Part shown: in pieces, positions 59,684-64,000 of the stretch
Layout of the letters: the number at the start of each line of letters is the position of its first letter
How positions within the stretch are numbered: the first letter of the stretch is position 1
Notes under the pieces: generated by a model
The model's input: only the letters and a program-made list of their open reading frames with translations
Database searches by the model: none
What the model was told of the DNA's origin: nothing
NCBI GenBank assembly: GCA_023614405.1
Contig: JAJUPC010000037.1
Location: forward strand, 806,001-870,000
Origin: Avena insularis
Lineage: Eukaryota > Streptophyta > Magnoliopsida > Poales > Poaceae
Direction: 5' to 3'
DNA: 64,000 nt
Position numbers and translations under genes: made by a program

Positions 59684-60591
59684 ACATCAAGGAAGTGATA
59701 TAATTGACCGAGCCCACCTCCTCCTTCCCTCGGTACTACTAGTTCTCTCGGGTTCCTCTCCAAGGACAGAGAAAATCGCGCCTCTTCGAATCAAATTGAT
59801 CCTAGCTTATATATCCTTTTGCTGATTTGGCTCAAGGAGCATTGAGGGAGAGGAAGGGCTAGCAGGGGACAAGGTGGTAGTAGTTGCATCACAGGGCACC
59901 AGCGCTGTGGCCTCAAAAACCATTTAGGAACAGATAAAAGCATAAGCTCAGATTTCAGACTAGAAACACACATATATATACTAATATACGGAATAGTTTC
60001 CAATTATAGTTCTACTAACAAAGGCCTAGAAATCATAAGGTATCTCCATATGACATAACTACGATAGTAGCGAACCAATCATGGGATATCTCTACACCCC
60101 AAGAGTTTTTCAGCTGGGCTAGTGGTCATGAGACTACCCCGACGGCACCAAAAGTACACCCCTGATGATCAGTAGCCGTGCATTAACTCTATCCAGAAGC
60201 AGTGTAATCAATCCATAGCCTCAGGTGCAGGCTCATAAGTGAACATGTAAACGTCATTACCATCAAAGTTCTCTTTGGTTGTCTGATTTTGTGATTAGTA
60301 GATTAACAAATACGTTTATAGAACATCAAAGACACACAACTTGAACATTTGTCATTCTACAGATATACCTTGTTACCTGGCATAGTGGCAGTACGAGAAA
60401 TGAAACCCGTTTCATGCAGCTTGCGCTTTTTCTCTACTCCCCCTTTTCCAAGTTGATCTAGATGCTCAAGAGCTGCATGTACCAGTCGATCTAGTTGATC
60501 AACATCCGCTTCCCCTACTTGATCTTGATGATAAAGATGTGCTTCCCCCGGTTCATATGGAGGATCATATGGTTCACCATGAAATACCCAT
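59684..60591 (-). pseudogene. Truncated copy of the transposase-associated-domain gene
   Basis: Aligns with 12634-13529. Exon 1 keeps only its second half (VFHGEPYDPPYEPGEAHLYH onward, 60590 to about 60370). The exon 2 equivalent has a TGA after PEAMD. The PF13963 domain itself is cut off at 60591, where the neighbouring retroelement begins, so nothing functional is left. Confidence 0.72.
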
Positions 60592-61111
60592 TATCGTCGG
60601 ATTGATGACAAGTATGCCATGAGGGGGTCCTTGAGGCGTGTGGAAGAGAGGGGTGTGATATATATATTGTTCCGGGATGGTGAGCACACAAGTTTACCCA
60701 GGTTCGAATCTGCAGTAATCCAGTAATCCGGGATGGTGAGCACACTAGTAATCCAGTAATACAGCAGAGCCAGAATATGGGTTACAATGGTTTCGCTTGT
60801 GCAAGTTGAGATTGTAGACTATTGTGAGGGTGCCCTAAAGGCCTACCCTAGGATGGCTTACATAGATATTTGGCCTAGGGTTTATAGGAGAGACCTATCC
60901 GGCTACGACTAAGAGTAGGTTACAAAGTACATCTTGAACTACAAGTAACATAACAAGCTTATGTCGCTAAGTCTTCTGGGCCTTCCCGTAGCCGGACTAG
61001 ACTACGTCTCTTCTCCCTGACTGGGCCGCCCGTGAAGCAAATCTCTAACCCTAAGTTGGCCACCCTGGTCAATGAGGCATAGTGAGGATACCCAGAAAGT
61101 ATATCCCCAAC
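60592..61111 (+). repeat. Candidate 5' LTR
   Basis: Bounded on the left by the truncated gene copy and on the right by CCCCAACA followed by GCAGCCCCCGGAAG. The left end is not a clean TG, so the boundary is tentative. Confidence 0.35.
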
Positions 61112-61671
61112 AGCAGCCCCCGGAAGCCTCCAAGATCCAGAGTCGGATTTCACCATCGTCTAGCTTGATCTTCGGCTTGCAGAATCTTGAAGGGTTCCTG
61201 AAACTTCAAAAGAAAGGATAGGATACGGGTATCAAAACAAGTCAGACCTATGAATACATTATTCGGGTTAACAGCTTGAAATTCAAACTAAGCCGGAACT
61301 TGATCTCTGACGTAATCTGACACCAGTTATGGTGAAGTCACGTCACTAACAGACATTCCTGTCAGCACAACCATTGGTGGGTCCGCCTTTTGCGGAACTG
61401 AGGCGTCGTTTTAATGCGTGCGCAGAGATCGAGGCGGCGTAATCATCACGAGGAAGTTGCCCGGCTCCTTCCACGATGCGTGGCACGGTTACTATTTTTA
61501 TTGCACGAATCTTTGTGCGAACGAAGGATTTAAGGGGCTAAGATTTCTCCCTTTCCTCTTCACCAGCACTTGTGCTCCTTCCTTCCTCTCAACACCTCCC
61601 ACGAACAGAGCTCCTCTGCCTCCCCCAAAACCCTCCAGTGCCACCCATGCCAGGTCACCCGCGCACAGAAA
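61112..61671 (+). other. Leader between candidate LTR and gag-like gene
   Basis: No clear gene. C-rich leader text at 61560-61670 precedes the ATG at 61672. Confidence 0.35.
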
Positions 61672-64000
61672 ATGGCTGAGGCCTCATCTTCCGGCACGAC
61701 GGCGACAGCAGCGACGGTGTCAGCAGCGGAGAAGGAGAGCTTCTGCGGGGTCTGGATCCCCTACGTCTTGGATGACGCCAAGCTTCGTGTCGTCAAGAAT
61801 GAAGGGCTGCTCTGTGTCGGCGACTGGCGGAGCGGCTATGGACAAACCGTCCCCACCCCAACACCGACGAGTAGGTCCATTTCGGCACCCAGCTCGACAG
61901 AGATTTGAGCTTCCCACACTCAGATTTCTTTTCTGAGGTGATAGATTATTATGGAGTTCAACTCCACCATCTCCCCCCGAACTCTCTCTTAGAGATGAGT
62001 TCTTACGCTTCTTTGTGCGAGGGGTATCTCTGCATTAGGCCGAGTCTCATTCTCTTCCGGTATTATTTTCATACCTGGAGAAACTCTATCACTGACGGTA
62101 ATCCATACATTACCGGAACTCTTAGCTTTTCTGTTAGGAGATAACGCGTCTATCCTAGGATTTAGGCTAGTGAGTCAGTAAAGCAATGGCCATCCACTTT
62201 TTTCTATCATAAGGATATTTCGGCTCTCAGCAAAGCAACTGCTTTGTCGGTTTTTGTTGACGGTGTCGCCACGCCCCAAGAGTCCTGGGACGTGGATGCG
62301 CCGGCTCTCAGTGATGATCTGCTTCTCGCCAAGAGGCGGATTGAATATCTGATGAAGCACAAGGGCCTTAAAGGGTCCGACATGATTCATTGCTGGCTGG
62401 CACGCCGGATCCAGCCTCTCCAGCACCATGGTGACCGGCTTACGCACTCCATCATGTCATCCAAGAAGGACTCTCTCCGTATTTTCTCCCGTCCTTACTC
62501 GGAAAAGGACTATGAGTCCCAAATCAGATGGTTAATACGGGAGCGGATCAAGAGGAAAATTCCGGAGCTATCCTTGGACATGCATATGGCTGATAATCCC
62601 GTGGTACTAGTAAGTTTCCAACAATAACTTGAATTATGTGTTCATCTTTACATTATTGTCTCTTTCTGCAATACTGAGATATTTTGCCTTTTCAGCTTGC
62701 TGAGCTCCCCAAGTCGGAGCTTGCTCCTCTCGAGGGATATCCTCCTGAGATCTCTTAGGATGATGGAGAACTGGTTGCTTTGCTAGAGACGTTTACCCGA
62801 AAGCGTAAGGATCCAACAGTTTCTATTGGCACAAAGGAAGTACCCATTGTGAAGAGGTAACTTTCCTCACAAGGTCTCTGTATTTTATTTCTTAATTCTT
62901 TCTGAGGTGTAACGCTCTTAGTCTTGTTACCTCCTCAGAGCTAAACAACTCACCAAGGGCAAGGGGAAAGGAGGCTCATCGAAGCCCCTGTGCCAGTCAA
63001 AGCTGAATTTGACTTCTCCTGCCACAGCGCCTCCGACTCCTGCCCCTCAGCCTTCTGCAGCGCCGGAGATTACTCCCTCTCCGACCGTCGCAGAAGTTCC
63101 GGCTCAACAAGTAGACCCAGGGATCCTCGGCTCACAAACTGATGTCACCATGGGTGACTCAGGTTTTGATAAGGGTTAACCCTCTACGGGTAATGATCCC
63201 TCAGCAGAGGTCTTCGCTGAAAACCTCCTCAACAATCTGGGTCTTGCCAAACTTGGCATTACTCGGAAATTTGTCGAGGAGATCCAACATCTAGCCCAGC
63301 AATGCTTGGAAAGCCAGAATATTACTGCCGAGGAGGAGGCACAAGAAGCGGAGGATGTCAAGTACTCCGAACTCCTTGAGCAGATCCGTCTTCGCAAAGA
63401 GAGGCTGAGAGCCAGTGTGGTTCCTCCCCACTGGTAATCCCGCTGACCCTCACCGAGAAGGTTAGCACCGAGGTGACCATGAGATTAATCAAGCTCACTC
63501 ATGAACATCATGTAAGTCGAATTTCTAACTCAACTTTTTTACTTTACTTCATATTATATCCTCTAGCCCCCAAGCATGAAATTGGATAGACAATCCGGGT
63601 TTATGCTTTCATAGGATGCCAAAGAATGAACTAGTGTAGCCCCCAAGGCTCGTGCTGATATTAGTAAAAATATTTGCTCGAGTCTTTAGTAGACTTCTGA
63701 CTCTGGGTATTCTGATTGATAGAAAGTTAATTCGTATAACCAGGAATTGTTAAAGAATATCTGCAACAAGCGGAGAGAGATCAGAGCTCTCCGACTTGAA
63801 AATGTTCAGTTAAAAGTGTCAAGGGATGAAGCCGAAGGTAAACATTTCAGTCCTTAACCTTGCTCGTTCTTTCATAGTCGAATTATTTATTCAACTATTG
63901 TTCTTTTTGCTTATAGCACTGGTCAAACAATCATGTGCTATGATTGAATAAGCCGAGAATCTGAAGACTCTGGAGGTGGAGAACACCGACTTACATTGGG
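61672..64000 (+). pseudogene. PF04195-type gag-like gene, multi-exon, decayed
   Basis: The start is AAAATGGCTGAGG at 61672. It opens with FCGVWIPYVLDDAKLRVVKN, shifts frame near 61840 and continues with SFPHSDFF then DYYGVQLHHLPPNSLLEM. The latter is characteristic of the putative gypsy-type transposon domain PF04195 common in grasses. LARRIQPLQHHGDR lies near 62400. Introns follow GTAAGT at 62610 (acceptor TTTTCAG, exon 62696-62856) and GTAACT at 62857 (acceptor CCTCAG, exon from 62939). A Pro-rich segment (PATAPPTPAPQPSAAPE) and coiled-coil-like blocks (ALRLENVQLKVSRDEAE near 63800) come next. In-frame stops are at 61872, 62142, 62163, 62756 and 63177. It runs off the window. No protease or polymerase is reached. 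Confidence 0.7.

Larger units (their letters stand above)
60592..64000 (+). mobile_element. Gypsy-type element with PF04195-like gag, 5' part
   Basis: The break at 60591 and the gag-like gene from 61672 define a new element running out of the window. A candidate 5' LTR runs from about 60592 to 61111, ending ATATCCCCAACA, with text typical of Triticeae LTRs (TTTACCCAGGTTCGAAT, CCTAGGGTTTATAGG). I could not confirm its start, primer-binding site or target duplication. GGGATGGTGAGCACAC occurs twice (60674 and 60729), a local duplication. Confidence 0.6.

Overview
This window looks like an intergenic stretch of a large cereal genome, most likely Triticeae (wheat, Aegilops or barley). The signs are nested LTR retrotransposons, CACTA ends with subterminal repeats, a reverse-oriented Copia LTR whose 5' end reads like the Angela/BARE type, plant-type CCCTAAA telomere motifs, GT-AG introns and grass-style F-box/DUF295 genes. 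Nothing prokaryotic is visible. No database search was possible, so family names come from recognition only.

Layout. 1-5417: 3' part of a Gypsy retrotransposon (gag-protease remnant, long non-coding spacer, 3' LTR). 6.7-11.0 kb: the only gene island. It holds two Werner-type 3'-5' exonuclease paralogs arranged tail to tail (the first broken by TGA, the second apparently intact with one 85-bp intron), then a decayed F-box/DUF295 gene divergent from the intact exonuclease. 12.6-13.8 kb: a short two-exon gene for a stand-alone CACTA transposase-associated domain; a decayed copy lies at 59.7-60.6 kb. 14.3-22.1 kb: direct repeats flanking a 2.6-kb array with telomere-like motifs, then a spliced-looking gene fragment and a CACTA terminus. 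22.1-34.5 kb: a 12.4-kb tandem array of about 4.26-kb units, each made of diverged monomers of about 530 bp plus a unique insert. 34.7-37.3 and 41.6-44.0 kb: two further members of the gene-like family seen at 19.5 kb. 37.5-38.9 kb: an F-box/DUF295 pseudogene with three TAG stops. 39.4-40.5 kb: a Mutator-like element with a perfect 9-bp target duplication. 44.0-47.9 and 52.4-56.4 kb: two independent solo-LTR-like insertions of 3.9-4.0 kb. 47.9-49.1 kb: a second CACTA terminus abutting a Copia LTR fragment. 56.4-59.0 kb: an unrecognised multi-exon gene-like unit on the minus strand. 60.6-64.0 kb: the start of a Gypsy-type element with a spliced, decayed PF04195-like gag gene.

How the parts relate. 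Only the minus-strand exonuclease and the short transposase-associated-domain gene keep open reading frames when spliced; the other recognisable genes carry stops or frameshifts. Of eleven in-frame stops counted in decayed genes, seven are TAG, and in several the sense codon suggested by context is CAG. This fits C-to-T decay at CHG sites in methylated DNA. The most unusual structures are the 12.4-kb higher-order array and the telomere-motif array with its three-monomer period.
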